DNA of 64,000 nt from Marinobacter alexandrii. GTDB lineage: Bacteria; Bacteroidota; Bacteroidia; Cytophagales; Cyclobacteriaceae. The position numbers and the translations under genes are program-made. Shown here piece by piece: positions 37,538 to 45,770 of the stretch. The notes below the pieces were generated by a model. That model saw only the letters and a list, made by a program, of their open reading frames with translations. It had not been told where the DNA came from and did no database searches. The DNA is taken from NCBI GenBank assembly GCA_039984955.1, contig JBDWTN010000007.1, forward strand, positions 2,178,501 to 2,242,500. Direction: 5' to 3'. The number at the start of each line of letters is the position of its first letter. Within the stretch, counting starts at the first letter, position 1.

Positions 37538-37563
37538 TAAATATTTATTTAAATATAAATTTA
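37538..37563. promoter_or_regulatory. AT-rich palindrome upstream of the MazEF-type pair, possible operator
   Basis: Centred at 37550/37551 on TATTTAAATA. 11 of 13 pairs match. It lies five bases upstream of the antitoxin start. Because the sequence is almost pure A and T, chance symmetry is not excluded. Confidence 0.4.
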
Positions 37564-37573
37564 TTTATTTTTA

Positions 37574-37604
37574 TTTGAATAGAAAAAGAACAAACTAAAT
37601 TTTG
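37574..37604 (+). promoter_or_regulatory. Candidate promoter of the pheA operon leader
   Basis: TTTG at 37574-37577 and TAAATTTTG at 37596-37604, separated by 18 bases, come close to the Bacteroidota consensus (TTTG about 19 bases before TAnnTTTG; the -7 element here has one extra base). Transcription would begin near 37610, giving a leader of about 155 bases before the attenuator. Confidence 0.4.
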
Positions 37605-37640
37605 CTTTTTAAGAATTAATCAGTTTTGTTTACTTCAACA

Positions 37641-37709
37641 ATGAGAAACAACAGCACATATTTTAGCTATTACTTTTTTTATCCAAAGGATAATAAGGGG
37701 TGGCTATAG
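37641..37709 (+). CDS. Leader peptide of the pheA operon, Tyr/Phe-rich
   Basis: A 22-codon reading frame from ATG to TAG: it reads MRNNSTYFSYYFFY then PKDNKGWL. Residues 7-14 hold four Tyr and three Phe codons out of eight. The last codons (GGG TGG CTA TAG) overlap the arm that can pair with the terminator. This is the standard layout of translational attenuation for amino-acid biosynthetic operons, here tuned to phenylalanine and tyrosine. Too short for routine gene calling. Confidence 0.75.
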   Translation: MRNNSTYFSYYFFYPKDNKGWL

Positions 37710-37767
37710 TATATGCTTAGATTAAATATAAAATTTAAGAAGCCTCCCCAACAGGGAGGCTTTTTTT
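37697..37767 (+). terminator. Attenuator of the pheA operon (antiterminator arm plus intrinsic terminator)
   Basis: Terminator: AGCCTCCC (37741-37748), loop CAACA, GGGAGGCT (37754-37761), then a T-run to 37767. Antiterminator arm: GGGGTGGCT (37697-37705) pairs with AGCCTCCCC (37741-37749) in eight of nine positions, which excludes the terminator. A ribosome stalled at the Tyr/Phe codons leaves this arm free (readthrough). A ribosome reaching the stop codon covers it (termination). pheA starts 17 bases after the T-run. Confidence 0.8.
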
Positions 37768-37783
37768 ATGTCAATGATTTGAA

Positions 37784-38617
37784 ATGACGAAACAAAAAAT
37801 AGCCATACAAGGACTCAAGGGTAGCTTTCACCATGAAGCAGCTAATCATTTTTTTGGAAATGATATTGGGCTTGCGGAGTGCGAAACGTTTTCGGAAGTC
37901 ATGCATGGGGTGACCAGAGGAGAAGTAGACCATGGTTTAATGGCAATAGAGAATTCTACTGCGGGCTGTATCATTCCTAATTATTCCTTGTTGAGGAAGA
38001 ATGACGTAGAAGTAGTAGGGGAGGTGGGCCTCAGAGTAAAACTCAACTTGATGACATTAGAGGAAACCTCATTGGATGAATTGGAGGAGGCACATTCTCA
38101 TCAGATGGCCATCAGGCAATGTGGAAACTTCTTTAAAGATTTTCAACATATCAAGTTGGTAGAAGCTTTTGATACAGCTGGCAGTGCCAAAATGGTTAGA
38201 GATAAAAAAATGGAGAAAACTGCTGCCATAGCAGGAAATCTTGCTGCTGAAGAATATGGATTGAAGGTCATTCAAGCGGGTATTGAAGATCATGAATTGA
38301 ATTATACAAGATTTCTGGTAATCCAAAAGAAGGGTTCTGAACAAGTAGATAATCCTAATAAAGTATCAGTTTATTTCCAGACTAAACATGATCCCGGATC
38401 ATTATCTCAGGTGCTTGGCGTAATAAGCGGACTTGGAATAAATCTTGGCAAACTGCAGTCTCATCCAGTCCCTAGTAAGAATTCACTCTATGGGTTTTAT
38501 GCTACACTTGAGATTCAAGACAGACACCAATTAGAAGATTTAAAGCGACTGATGGTAAGGATGACAATACAATTTGAAATTTTAGGAGTTTACAAAAAAG
38601 GAGAGACGCATGGTTGA
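37784..38617 (+). CDS. pheA: Prephenate dehydratase
   Basis: 277 residues. Makes phenylpyruvate from prephenate for phenylalanine synthesis. Catalytic-domain motifs are IENSTAGCIIPNYSLL, ANLAAEEYGLKVI-like sequence (AGNLAAEEYGLKVIQ) and NYTRFLVI with the essential Thr-Arg-Phe. The C-terminal ACT domain reads GSLSQVLGVISGLGINLGKL with QSHPVP where many have ESRP, so allosteric response to phenylalanine may be altered. No chorismate mutase domain is attached; that activity is in the third gene. It overlaps the aminotransferase by eight bases. Confidence 0.93.
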   Translation: MTKQKIAIQGLKGSFHHEAANHFFGNDIGLAECETFSEVMHGVTRGEVDHGLMAIENSTAGCIIPNYSLLRKNDVEVVGEVGLRVKLNLMTLEETSLDELEEAHSHQMAIRQCGNFFKDFQHIKLVEAFDTAGSAKMVRDKKMEKTAAIAGNLAAEEYGLKVIQAGIEDHELNYTRFLVIQKKGSEQVDNPNKVSVYFQTKHDPGSLSQVLGVISGLGINLGKLQSHPVPSKNSLYGFYATLEIQDRHQLEDLKRLMVRMTIQFEILGVYKKGETHG

Positions 38618-39767
38618 TTCATTAAAATCTAAACGGTTATCAGGAGTCGGGGAATACTATTTTTCTAAAAAGCTCAAGCAAATAGAAGAGCTAAACAAAG
38701 CTGGCCATCAAGTGCTAAACCTTGGTATCGGAAGCCCCGACTTGAAACCTCCTCAATCAGTTCAGGATGCACTAATAGCTGGTTTGGAAGAGTCAAACGC
38801 CAATCAGTACCAAAGTTATAAGGGCATTCCAGAATTGAGAGAAGCATTTGCGAGTTGGTACCAAACATATTTCGATCTTTCTCTCAACCCTGATCAAGAA
38901 GTTCTTCCATTGATCGGGTCGAAAGAAGGAATTATGCATATAAGCATGTCGCTTCTTAATGAAAGAGATAAGGTGCTTGTACCGAACCCTGGTTATCCTA
39001 CATATGGAGCTGCCTCAAAGATTGCTGGAGCAGAGGTGATTCATTATACACTAAATGAGAACAACAATTACCTCCCGGATTTTGATGAATTGGAGTTGTT
39101 AGAAAATGTGAAATTGATGTGGGTGAATTATCCCCATATGCCCACCGGAACTGATGGAAGTGAAGAATTATTCCAAAGGCTTGTGAATTTCTCTCGAAAG
39201 AAAGGAATCATCATCGTCAATGACAATCCCTATGGATTCATTCTAACAAATGAACAAAACAGCCTACTTAAGCACAGACATGAATCTGATTTGGTTTTGG
39301 AACTCAACAGTTTATCTAAGTCGCATAATATGGCTGGTTGGAGAGTTGGATTAATTTCCGGAAATCCCGACTTAATACAAACCATCTTGACCTTCAAAAG
39401 CAATATGGATTCTGGTCAGTTTAAACCGATAATGCGCGCAGCTATTGCAGCTTTAAACGAACCTAAAAGTTGGTATGATCAAATAAACAGTGAGTATAGA
39501 AAACGAAGGGAGAAAGTGTTGGAAATAGTGGATCTCATCGACTGTAAGATCACGAATAAACAAGTAGGCATGTTTGTATGGACTAAAATTTCCACGAAGC
39601 ATCAACAAGCTGAATTATTTGCAGATCACCTATTAGAAGAATATAAAATTTTTGTCCCTCCAGGAAGTGTTTTTGGATCTGAGGGAGGTCAGTATATCAG
39701 GTTTTCACTATGCAGTGATATGCCCGTTTGGAATGAAGTTATTAATAGAATTAAGGAAAAGAAATGA
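38610..39767 (+). CDS. Class I/II pyridoxal-phosphate aminotransferase
   Basis: 385 residues. The PLP lysine is in SLSKSHNMAGWRVG and other marks are GIGSPDLKPP, PGYPTYG and the C-terminal YIRFSLC. Between pheA and DAHP synthase the natural role is transamination of phenylpyruvate or hydroxyphenylpyruvate (or prephenate), although the family resembles LL-diaminopimelate and aspartate aminotransferases. YPHMPTG has a histidine and methionine where the family usually has YPNNPTG. Both junctions overlap (8 and 4 bases). Confidence 0.88.
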   Translation: MVDSLKSKRLSGVGEYYFSKKLKQIEELNKAGHQVLNLGIGSPDLKPPQSVQDALIAGLEESNANQYQSYKGIPELREAFASWYQTYFDLSLNPDQEVLPLIGSKEGIMHISMSLLNERDKVLVPNPGYPTYGAASKIAGAEVIHYTLNENNNYLPDFDELELLENVKLMWVNYPHMPTGTDGSEELFQRLVNFSRKKGIIIVNDNPYGFILTNEQNSLLKHRHESDLVLELNSLSKSHNMAGWRVGLISGNPDLIQTILTFKSNMDSGQFKPIMRAAIAALNEPKSWYDQINSEYRKRREKVLEIVDLIDCKITNKQVGMFVWTKISTKHQQAELFADHLLEEYKIFVPPGSVFGSEGGQYIRFSLCSDMPVWNEVINRIKEKK

Positions 39768-40852
39768 ATACTAAGCCAATAGAATTAATTAATCAAAAGC
39801 GACCTGTTGTAATCTCAGGCCCTTGTAGTGCTGAGACAGAAGATCAGGTTTTGCAAACGTGTACCCAGCTTGCAGAAACAGGGAAAGTAGATGTTTTACG
39901 GGCAGGTATTTGGAAGCCAAGGACCCGGCCAAACAGTTTTGAAGGAGTAGGTGCTGTAGGTCTTGGATGGTTGAAAAAAGCCAGAGAACAGACGGGCTTA
40001 CCTATATCAGTAGAAGTAGCAAATTTGAATCACGTCTTTGAGTGTTTGAAACATCAAGTTGATATACTCTGGATTGGGGCAAGAACTACCGTAAATCCAT
40101 TCTCTGTGCAGGAAATTGCTGATGCCTTAAAAGGAACTGACGCCACAGTTTTGGTTAAAAACCCGATTAATGCAGATATAGAATTGTGGACAGGGGCATT
40201 AGAGCGTTTGAACAAGGCTGGAATTACCAAGCTTGGAATGGTGCATCGTGGGTTCGCGCAGCATGGTAATAGCATCTACCGAAATGAACCTAAATGGCAG
40301 CTGGCTGTCGAAATGAAAAGGCGTTTTTCTGAGATTCCACTTATATGTGATCCAAGCCATATTGCAGGGAATCGAGAGCTATTGCAAGGAATTTCACAGC
40401 AAGCATTAGACATGGATTTTGATGGATTGATGATTGAGTCTCACATTACTCCAGATGAGGCATTGAGTGATCGTGCTCAGCAAGTAACGCCTCAGCGACT
40501 GGAGGAGCTTGTGGATAGTTTAGTAATCAGACGTCCTCACATTCCGGACGAAGAGTTGACCAATAAGCTTTCGCTTTTAAGAAATCAAATCGATTTAATT
40601 GACGATGATCTTTTGAAATTGCTTGGTGAAAGAATGAAGGTAGCTGAGGAAATTGGGGAGGTTAAAAAGGAAAAGGGAATTACGATACTTCAAACAAACA
40701 GATGGGAAGAAATCATTGAAAAAGCGAGTGAGAATGGTGCTTTGCAAGGTTTATCTAAAAAATTCATGATTAGATATTTGAATGCTATACATCAAGAGTC
40801 AATCGATCATCAAAATGAAGTGATGAATCAATCAGAGTTGAGTGAAGAATAA
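39764..40852 (+). CDS. Bifunctional DAHP synthase / chorismate mutase
   Basis: 362 residues. Residues about 1-265 are a type I beta/KDPG-like DAHP synthase: ISGPCSAETEDQV, RAGIWKPRTRPNSFEGVG, VKNPINADIELW and CDPSHIAGNREL. Residues about 275-355 are an AroQ chorismate mutase: LLRNQIDLIDDDLLKLLGER and MKVAEEIGEVKKEKG. One protein thus covers the first step and the branch step of aromatic synthesis. tyrA, which often follows in related operons, is absent here; a polyprenyl synthase gene comes next. Confidence 0.95.
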   Translation: MNTKPIELINQKRPVVISGPCSAETEDQVLQTCTQLAETGKVDVLRAGIWKPRTRPNSFEGVGAVGLGWLKKAREQTGLPISVEVANLNHVFECLKHQVDILWIGARTTVNPFSVQEIADALKGTDATVLVKNPINADIELWTGALERLNKAGITKLGMVHRGFAQHGNSIYRNEPKWQLAVEMKRRFSEIPLICDPSHIAGNRELLQGISQQALDMDFDGLMIESHITPDEALSDRAQQVTPQRLEELVDSLVIRRPHIPDEELTNKLSLLRNQIDLIDDDLLKLLGERMKVAEEIGEVKKEKGITILQTNRWEEIIEKASENGALQGLSKKFMIRYLNAIHQESIDHQNEVMNQSELSEE

Positions 40853-40890
40853 AACATCCAAATCAGTTTGTGGTTTTATCTTGCAAGCCA

Positions 40891-41856
40891 ATGAAAAATC
40901 TACTTGCTAAGCTGGAAGAAGAAATTGCTGCCCTATCATTTGGCAACAACCCTCCTAATCTTTACGACCCTATCCGGTACATCCTTTCCTTAGGAGGAAA
41001 GCGCCTGCGTCCGATGCTTGTTTTACTTGGCTATGGCCTCAAAAAAGAAAATTTGGAGGAGGCTATTTCTCCTGCTCTGGCCGTTGAGATCTTCCACAAC
41101 TTCACTTTGATGCATGATGATATCATGGATGAAGCTCCTATCAGAAGAGGGCAGCCAACCGTCCACGAGAAATGGAACAATACAGTAGCCATATTGAGTG
41201 GCGATACCATGATGGTTAAAGCTTATGATCAACTACTCACCGGGCCGAAAGAGTCACTTGCTGATGCGATTCAAAAGTTCAATAAATGCGCAGTAGAGGT
41301 ATGTGAAGGTCAGCAACTAGATATGAACTTTGAGGAGTTGGAAACAGTCACCGAAGAGCAGTATATAGAAATGATCCGGTTGAAAACGGCAGTCTTACTT
41401 GGGTTTAGTTTGGAATATGGAGGATTGCTTGCCGGGATGGATAAAGAAGAATTAACTCAATTGAATGCTGTTGGGGAAAAAGCGGGAATTGGCTTCCAAT
41501 TAATGGATGATTTATTGGACGTCTATGGAGACAAAGCTAAGTTCGGTAAGCAGGTAGGAGGAGATATTGTATCCAACAAAAAGACGTATTTATTGATCAA
41601 AGCGCTGGAGCTTGCTAATGGTGATCAAAGAAAAGAATTGGATAGATGGCTGTCCGCCTCGGACTTTGATGTCGAAGAAAAAGTAGAAGCAGTCAAAAAA
41701 GTATATGGCGAGCTAGGCATTTTTGAGCTGACTCAAACCAAGATGAATGCATACTATGATGAGGCATTTCAGTTATTGGAAGAACTGAATGTAAGAAAAG
41801 AAGGAAAGAAAGCGCTAGTTGAATTTTTTGAAAAATTGATGAAGCGAGAAAGGTAG
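40891..41856 (+). CDS. Polyprenyl (isoprenyl) diphosphate synthase
   Basis: 321 residues. The first aspartate-rich motif is in TLMHDDIMDEAPIRRG and the second in GIGFQLMDDLLDVYGD, with GGKRLRP for diphosphate binding. Chain length (farnesyl, geranylgeranyl or longer) cannot be decided. ATG at 40891 preferred to GTG at 40870. It follows the aromatic operon with a 38-base gap and no terminator, so it may be cotranscribed, which would put an isoprenoid gene under the phe attenuator. Confidence 0.9.
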   Translation: MKNLLAKLEEEIAALSFGNNPPNLYDPIRYILSLGGKRLRPMLVLLGYGLKKENLEEAISPALAVEIFHNFTLMHDDIMDEAPIRRGQPTVHEKWNNTVAILSGDTMMVKAYDQLLTGPKESLADAIQKFNKCAVEVCEGQQLDMNFEELETVTEEQYIEMIRLKTAVLLGFSLEYGGLLAGMDKEELTQLNAVGEKAGIGFQLMDDLLDVYGDKAKFGKQVGGDIVSNKKTYLLIKALELANGDQRKELDRWLSASDFDVEEKVEAVKKVYGELGIFELTQTKMNAYYDEAFQLLEELNVRKEGKKALVEFFEKLMKRER

Positions 41857-41870
41857 TTTATTGCCTTTTG

Positions 41871-41892
41871 AAAAATAGTTTGGCTATTTTTA
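41871..41892 (+). terminator. Intrinsic terminator after the polyprenyl synthase gene
   Basis: AAAAATAG and CTATTTTT pair perfectly (8 bp) around TTTGG, ending in a T-run. Fifteen bases after the stop codon. Confidence 0.55.
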
Positions 41893-41908
41893 CTTGTACT
41901 TACCTTAG
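41879..41908 (+). promoter_or_regulatory. Candidate promoter of the following lipoprotein gene
   Basis: TTTG at 41879-41882 and TACCTTAG at 41901-41908 with an 18-base spacer, matching the Bacteroidota TTTG / TAnnTTTG pattern at 7 of 8 positions in the second element. It overlaps the preceding terminator and ends 18 bases before the ATG. Confidence 0.35.
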
Positions 41909-41926
41909 AAGTAATTACACAATTCC

Positions 41927-43525
41927 ATGATCAAGCCAGCTAAACTTCTTCTGTCAATTATGGTTCCTTTATTTTTTCAAGGGTGTAATAGTGATGATCC
42001 TGACCCAGGACAAATCACTTTTGGCTTGCTTGAGCCAAAAGTGACAGATAGAACATATTCTTCTATCACATTTAATATCGGGTTACGGTTTTCAGACGCT
42101 GAAGTAGAAGAAGTTTTTGTGGCGATCAGTGAGGACCAAGATCTAGATATCAATGAATTCTATGATAGAACACTAAGATTTAAAGATTTTTCCTTTTCTA
42201 AATTACCTTTTACAGGAAACCAAGTTGATTTCAAGAGCACAGACTTAACTCCTGAGACTGGTTATACATTTATTTTTTATCACACCAGTGGAAATGATAC
42301 CTTGGTAGAAACTCGAAGTGAGTCTACGGCATTTCTAGAACCGTTTGGTTTTGAACCTCGTATAGTTGGCTCTGGAGGTAAGGTCAACCTAATAAACTTA
42401 AAAGTAGATGAGGATGATTTAAGTAGATTATCATTCTATGCAGGAGAACGAGAATTGGAAATCATTTCTAGTGAGCAAAGTCCAAATTTGGTAAATAGCG
42501 AAAGGTCATTCATAATTCAAGTACCAGAATTTGATTCTTATGATAGCTTGAAACTCACAGCAAAATTTGATGATAATGAGCTTGAGGGGCAGTATGTTGA
42601 ATATGGATCGAATGGAACGGGTATTCAGCCATTTTATCAAGAAAAGCTGAAATATATAATCCCTTCGGATTGGAGCTATAAATCAATGTTGATACAAGAG
42701 CTTTCTGACAACAGGCGAGCTTTTTTTAAAAACGAGATTTATGTGGAGTTAAATGGTGAGATATATTTTTATGGACATGGATCCGTAGGTGACGAAACTT
42801 TTGGTTTATACTCATTTGATTTTGAGAACTTGGATCACGAACGAGTTATTTCACATGATTTTTCAGAGAGTTTTTTGAATCAAACATTAGTAGAAGAAGA
42901 GGGTCAACTCATTCGGTATCACGTTGAGGAGGATTCAATTGTAAAAGAGAAAATCAATCTGGATTCTAAATCTTATGAATTATTAGACGATGATGTGCTC
43001 GATCAAATAGAGGTGGGTAAAGGGTTTTTTCATGAAGGTGATTTTTACCATTATACTTTTTCTGGTGCTAAGAAATACAATCTTGTTTCCGGAGAAGAAA
43101 CAGGCTTAAACATGTTAGATGATTATTCTTCCGTTTTAGCACCTAGAAGAGACATTTACCAAACCAAATCATACGTAATATCTAAGGATTTTGATGATAC
43201 ATTCAATTTCTGGGATTTAAGAATTTATGATATTTCAAATGACACCTGGACAAGCACTCAATTTCCGAATGAGGCAGTTTCAAACTTCACTATTTTCGAA
43301 CATGAGGGCCTCATTGGAGCTGGGCATGTAAAAAAAGAACTGTATTTCTTTTTTCCTGGATCTAATGAGTGGAAGTATTTGAATGAATTTCAGGTTTCAC
43401 ATCATGCTCGAAATGATTTTATTCAAACGGTTCCATTTTATATCCCATCATCTCAAAAAACTATTTTTTTAGCTGGTGAAGGAATCTATGAATTCAATCC
43501 TATCGGTGTTGATCTTATTGATTAG
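41927..43525 (+). CDS. Lipoprotein with FN3/IPT-like modules and a probable beta-propeller
   Basis: 532 residues with lipobox LFFQGC. Residues about 30-120 look like a fibronectin-III-type fold (LTPETGYTFIFYHTSGNDTL), about 125-215 like an IPT/TIG-type fold, and about 220-530 contain kelch-like repeats (YEFNPIG, TWTSTQFPNEAVSNFTIFEH). No catalytic residues are seen. A surface lipoprotein for binding is the most that can be said. Confidence 0.55.
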   Translation: MIKPAKLLLSIMVPLFFQGCNSDDPDPGQITFGLLEPKVTDRTYSSITFNIGLRFSDAEVEEVFVAISEDQDLDINEFYDRTLRFKDFSFSKLPFTGNQVDFKSTDLTPETGYTFIFYHTSGNDTLVETRSESTAFLEPFGFEPRIVGSGGKVNLINLKVDEDDLSRLSFYAGERELEIISSEQSPNLVNSERSFIIQVPEFDSYDSLKLTAKFDDNELEGQYVEYGSNGTGIQPFYQEKLKYIIPSDWSYKSMLIQELSDNRRAFFKNEIYVELNGEIYFYGHGSVGDETFGLYSFDFENLDHERVISHDFSESFLNQTLVEEEGQLIRYHVEEDSIVKEKINLDSKSYELLDDDVLDQIEVGKGFFHEGDFYHYTFSGAKKYNLVSGEETGLNMLDDYSSVLAPRRDIYQTKSYVISKDFDDTFNFWDLRIYDISNDTWTSTQFPNEAVSNFTIFEHEGLIGAGHVKKELYFFFPGSNEWKYLNEFQVSHHARNDFIQTVPFYIPSSQKTIFLAGEGIYEFNPIGVDLID

Positions 43526-43545
43526 TATTAAGAGCCAAAGGGGCA

Positions 43546-43860
43546 TTACCTTCTTTTCAAAAGCGAAATCAATTCCTTGTTTCTCAATGATTTGGCTATT
43601 TTGATCGGAGATTCTCCTAGCTGGGAAACAATCTTCGGATTTGCTCCATTGTCTAATAACAGTTGAACGATTTCAATATTGCCAACTTTGGTAGCCTCTA
43701 TGAGTGGATTGGTCATGATTTCAGGGTGTAGAAAGTTAACATCCATTCCGATGGAAATGTAGTAAGCCACTCCATCTATATCTTCATTCATTACAGAGTG
43801 GATGAATCCTTTAAAATCACCTGATCGTATCATAAAATCCTTATTGAAATCGCTACTCAT
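43546..43860 (-). CDS. Small ankyrin-repeat protein
   Basis: 104 residues with about three ankyrin repeats: DGVAYYISIGMDVNFLHPEI, then NPLIEATKVGNIEIVQLLLD and NGANPKIVSQLGESPIKIA. No signal peptide. Just upstream lies a decayed second copy of the gene's first half, so it is the surviving member of a tandem duplication. Confidence 0.8.
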   Translation of the reverse strand: MSSDFNKDFMIRSGDFKGFIHSVMNEDIDGVAYYISIGMDVNFLHPEIMTNPLIEATKVGNIEIVQLLLDNGANPKIVSQLGESPIKIAKSLRNKELISLLKRR

Positions 43861-43886
43861 CTCATAAAGTTAAAAACAAAAAAATA

Positions 43887-44060
43887 TGATCTTGCAGCCT
43901 CAATCAACCAGCTTGTCATAGTCTTGAGATCTAGAAAATCGACATCCATACCTATAGACAAATAGTATGAAACTGCCTAAACGCCTTTATTTATTACTGA
44001 TTGGATAAACCCTTTATTATCGCCAGAAGGTGTATTAATTTCGTTTGAACCATTTGACAT
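43887..44060 (-). pseudogene. Decayed tandem copy of the ankyrin gene
   Basis: Reading from an ATG at 44060 gives SGDNKGFIQSVINKGV, an in-frame TAG at 43977-43979, then AVSYYLSIGMDVDFLD and LIEAA. This lines up with SGDFKGFIHSVMNEDIDGV and AYYISIGMDVNFLHPEI of the intact gene. The copy lacks the later repeats. The sequence before both start codons is also shared (TTTTAACTTTATGA on the minus strand), so the duplication included the 5' leader. Confidence 0.8.
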
Positions 44061-44079
44061 GTCATAAAGTTAAAACAAC

Positions 44080-44856
44080 ATGATCGCAGTTGTATCTCCG
44101 GCTAAGAGCCTCGATTTTGAAACAAATCACGATGTAAAAACTACACAGCCTCGCTTGTTAGAATGCACTTCGGAGCTTATTGATGTTTTGCAGAAGAAAT
44201 CTCCAGAAGAAATCCAAGAGTTGATGAGCATCAGCGATAACTTGGCTGAACTCAATGTTGATAGGTATCGAAAATTCGAATCTATACATTCTAAAAAAAA
44301 TGCTAAACCTTCTGTCCTCGCTTTTCAGGGGGACGTATACCAAGGATTGAAGGCAGAAACTTTTGATGAAACAAAGATGGATTTTGCTCAAAAGCATTTC
44401 CGTATTTTGTCTGGATTGTACGGTCTGCTGAGGCCACTGGATTTGATTCAGCCCTATAGATTAGAGATGGGAACCAAGCTTGCCTTTGATGATTATAACA
44501 CACTTTATCAATACTGGGACAACAAGATTTTGAATTTGCTTTTGAAAGATTTGAAAGCTCAAGGAGATGACATCATCCTTAATTTGGCTTCTGTAGAGTA
44601 TTTTAAATCTGTCCATAAGAAAGATGTTCCAGCGACTATTATTGATGTAGAATTCAAAGACTTCAAAAATGGTCAATACAAAATCATCTCTTTTTATGCC
44701 AAGAAAGCAAGAGGTTTGATGTCAAAGTATGTGATAGAAAATCAAATAAGTGATCCTGCTGATTTAAGAGGTTTTGATTACGAAGGTTATTACTTTGACA
44801 AAAGTGCATCTACCGAAAAAATGTTTGCATTTAAGAGAGATAGCAAAAAACATTAG
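44080..44856 (+). CDS. yaaA: Peroxide stress protein YaaA
   Basis: 258 residues, full length for the UPF0246/DUF328 family. Start MIAVVSPAKSLDFET, then AFQGDVYQGLKAETF, HFRILSGLYGLLRPLDLIQ and the YRLEMGTKL element. In E. coli YaaA lowers free iron and protects DNA during peroxide stress. It is joined directly to a universal stress protein gene (TAG then ATG with no gap). Confidence 0.93.
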   Translation: MIAVVSPAKSLDFETNHDVKTTQPRLLECTSELIDVLQKKSPEEIQELMSISDNLAELNVDRYRKFESIHSKKNAKPSVLAFQGDVYQGLKAETFDETKMDFAQKHFRILSGLYGLLRPLDLIQPYRLEMGTKLAFDDYNTLYQYWDNKILNLLLKDLKAQGDDIILNLASVEYFKSVHKKDVPATIIDVEFKDFKNGQYKIISFYAKKARGLMSKYVIENQISDPADLRGFDYEGYYFDKSASTEKMFAFKRDSKKH

Positions 44857-45693
44857 ATGCAACGAATACTTGTACCAACGGAATTTACTTATTTAAGCAA
44901 ATGTGCTCTAAACTTAGGCATGCAGCTTGCTAAGCTAGCAAACGCTGAAGTCCGGATTGCATCAGTAGTAGAGCCGCTACATAATGATTTCATGGAGGAA
45001 AGGGATGAATACAGCCATGACCCTACCTCATCTATTCGAAACATTGAAATCACAGAAGAAGCGAGAGCTCGGATGCATGAGCGTGCTGAAGAGGTTTCCA
45101 AATGGTTTCCAGATCAGATAATAGCACCCAAAATTCTATTTGGTAATAAGGTGAAATCGCTCGTTAAAGAAGTCAATGAGCAAGCCATAGATTTGGTGAT
45201 CATGGGAGGTGATTTGTATGAGCCTAAAGACCTTCAATCGAACGAATTTTTAAGACAATCCAATTCTCCAGTCGTCATTCTAAAATGCATGATCAATCAG
45301 CTGGAAAAGTTTAAAGACATCATTTTTCTGGCAGATGTGGATAATGATAGTGAAAAATTGATTTCACATGCGAAAGAACTTCAAAGCTTACTCAAAGCGA
45401 AAATTCATGTAGTTCGTGTAAACACGCCGAAGAATTTTTTAGCTCCGAAAAGGTGTAAGGAGACATTAGAAAATTTTGTCTCTAGATGTAGACTTGAAAA
45501 TACTGAATTGGTGAGTTTGGAAGCTAAGACGGAAATAGAAGGCCTGATGAGCTACTGTGAAACCATCAAAAATGCCTTTGTTTGCTTAGGAATTCACGAA
45601 AGAAGTTTTTTACAGTCACTCATAACGAGTTCGATTAGCGAAGGAGAGGTTATTGCCAATAGTATACATCCAGTTTGGACCTTTAAAGATTAA
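44857..45693 (+). CDS. Two-domain universal stress protein
   Basis: 278 residues in two UspA-like halves. The first reads RILVPTEFTYLSKCALNLG and QAIDLVIMGGDL then SPVVILK. The second, from about residue 150, is divergent (DIIFLADVDNDSEKLI, HPVWTFKD) and lacks the GxxGS ATP loop, as does the first. Its start directly follows the yaaA stop, so the two are cotranscribed as a stress pair. Confidence 0.82.
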   Translation: MQRILVPTEFTYLSKCALNLGMQLAKLANAEVRIASVVEPLHNDFMEERDEYSHDPTSSIRNIEITEEARARMHERAEEVSKWFPDQIIAPKILFGNKVKSLVKEVNEQAIDLVIMGGDLYEPKDLQSNEFLRQSNSPVVILKCMINQLEKFKDIIFLADVDNDSEKLISHAKELQSLLKAKIHVVRVNTPKNFLAPKRCKETLENFVSRCRLENTELVSLEAKTEIEGLMSYCETIKNAFVCLGIHERSFLQSLITSSISEGEVIANSIHPVWTFKD

Positions 45694-45770
45694 ATCCAGA
45701 AGTTTTTACGAGCTCATTTTAATCTTGAATCTTGTTATTCATTATCTTAGAAGAGCAACTAAGTTCTAAA

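Noticed and set aside
41879-41908. Terminator and promoter overlapping as a regulated switch
   Set aside because: Both calls are moderate and overlap by base composition. No ligand-binding or leader structure is seen.
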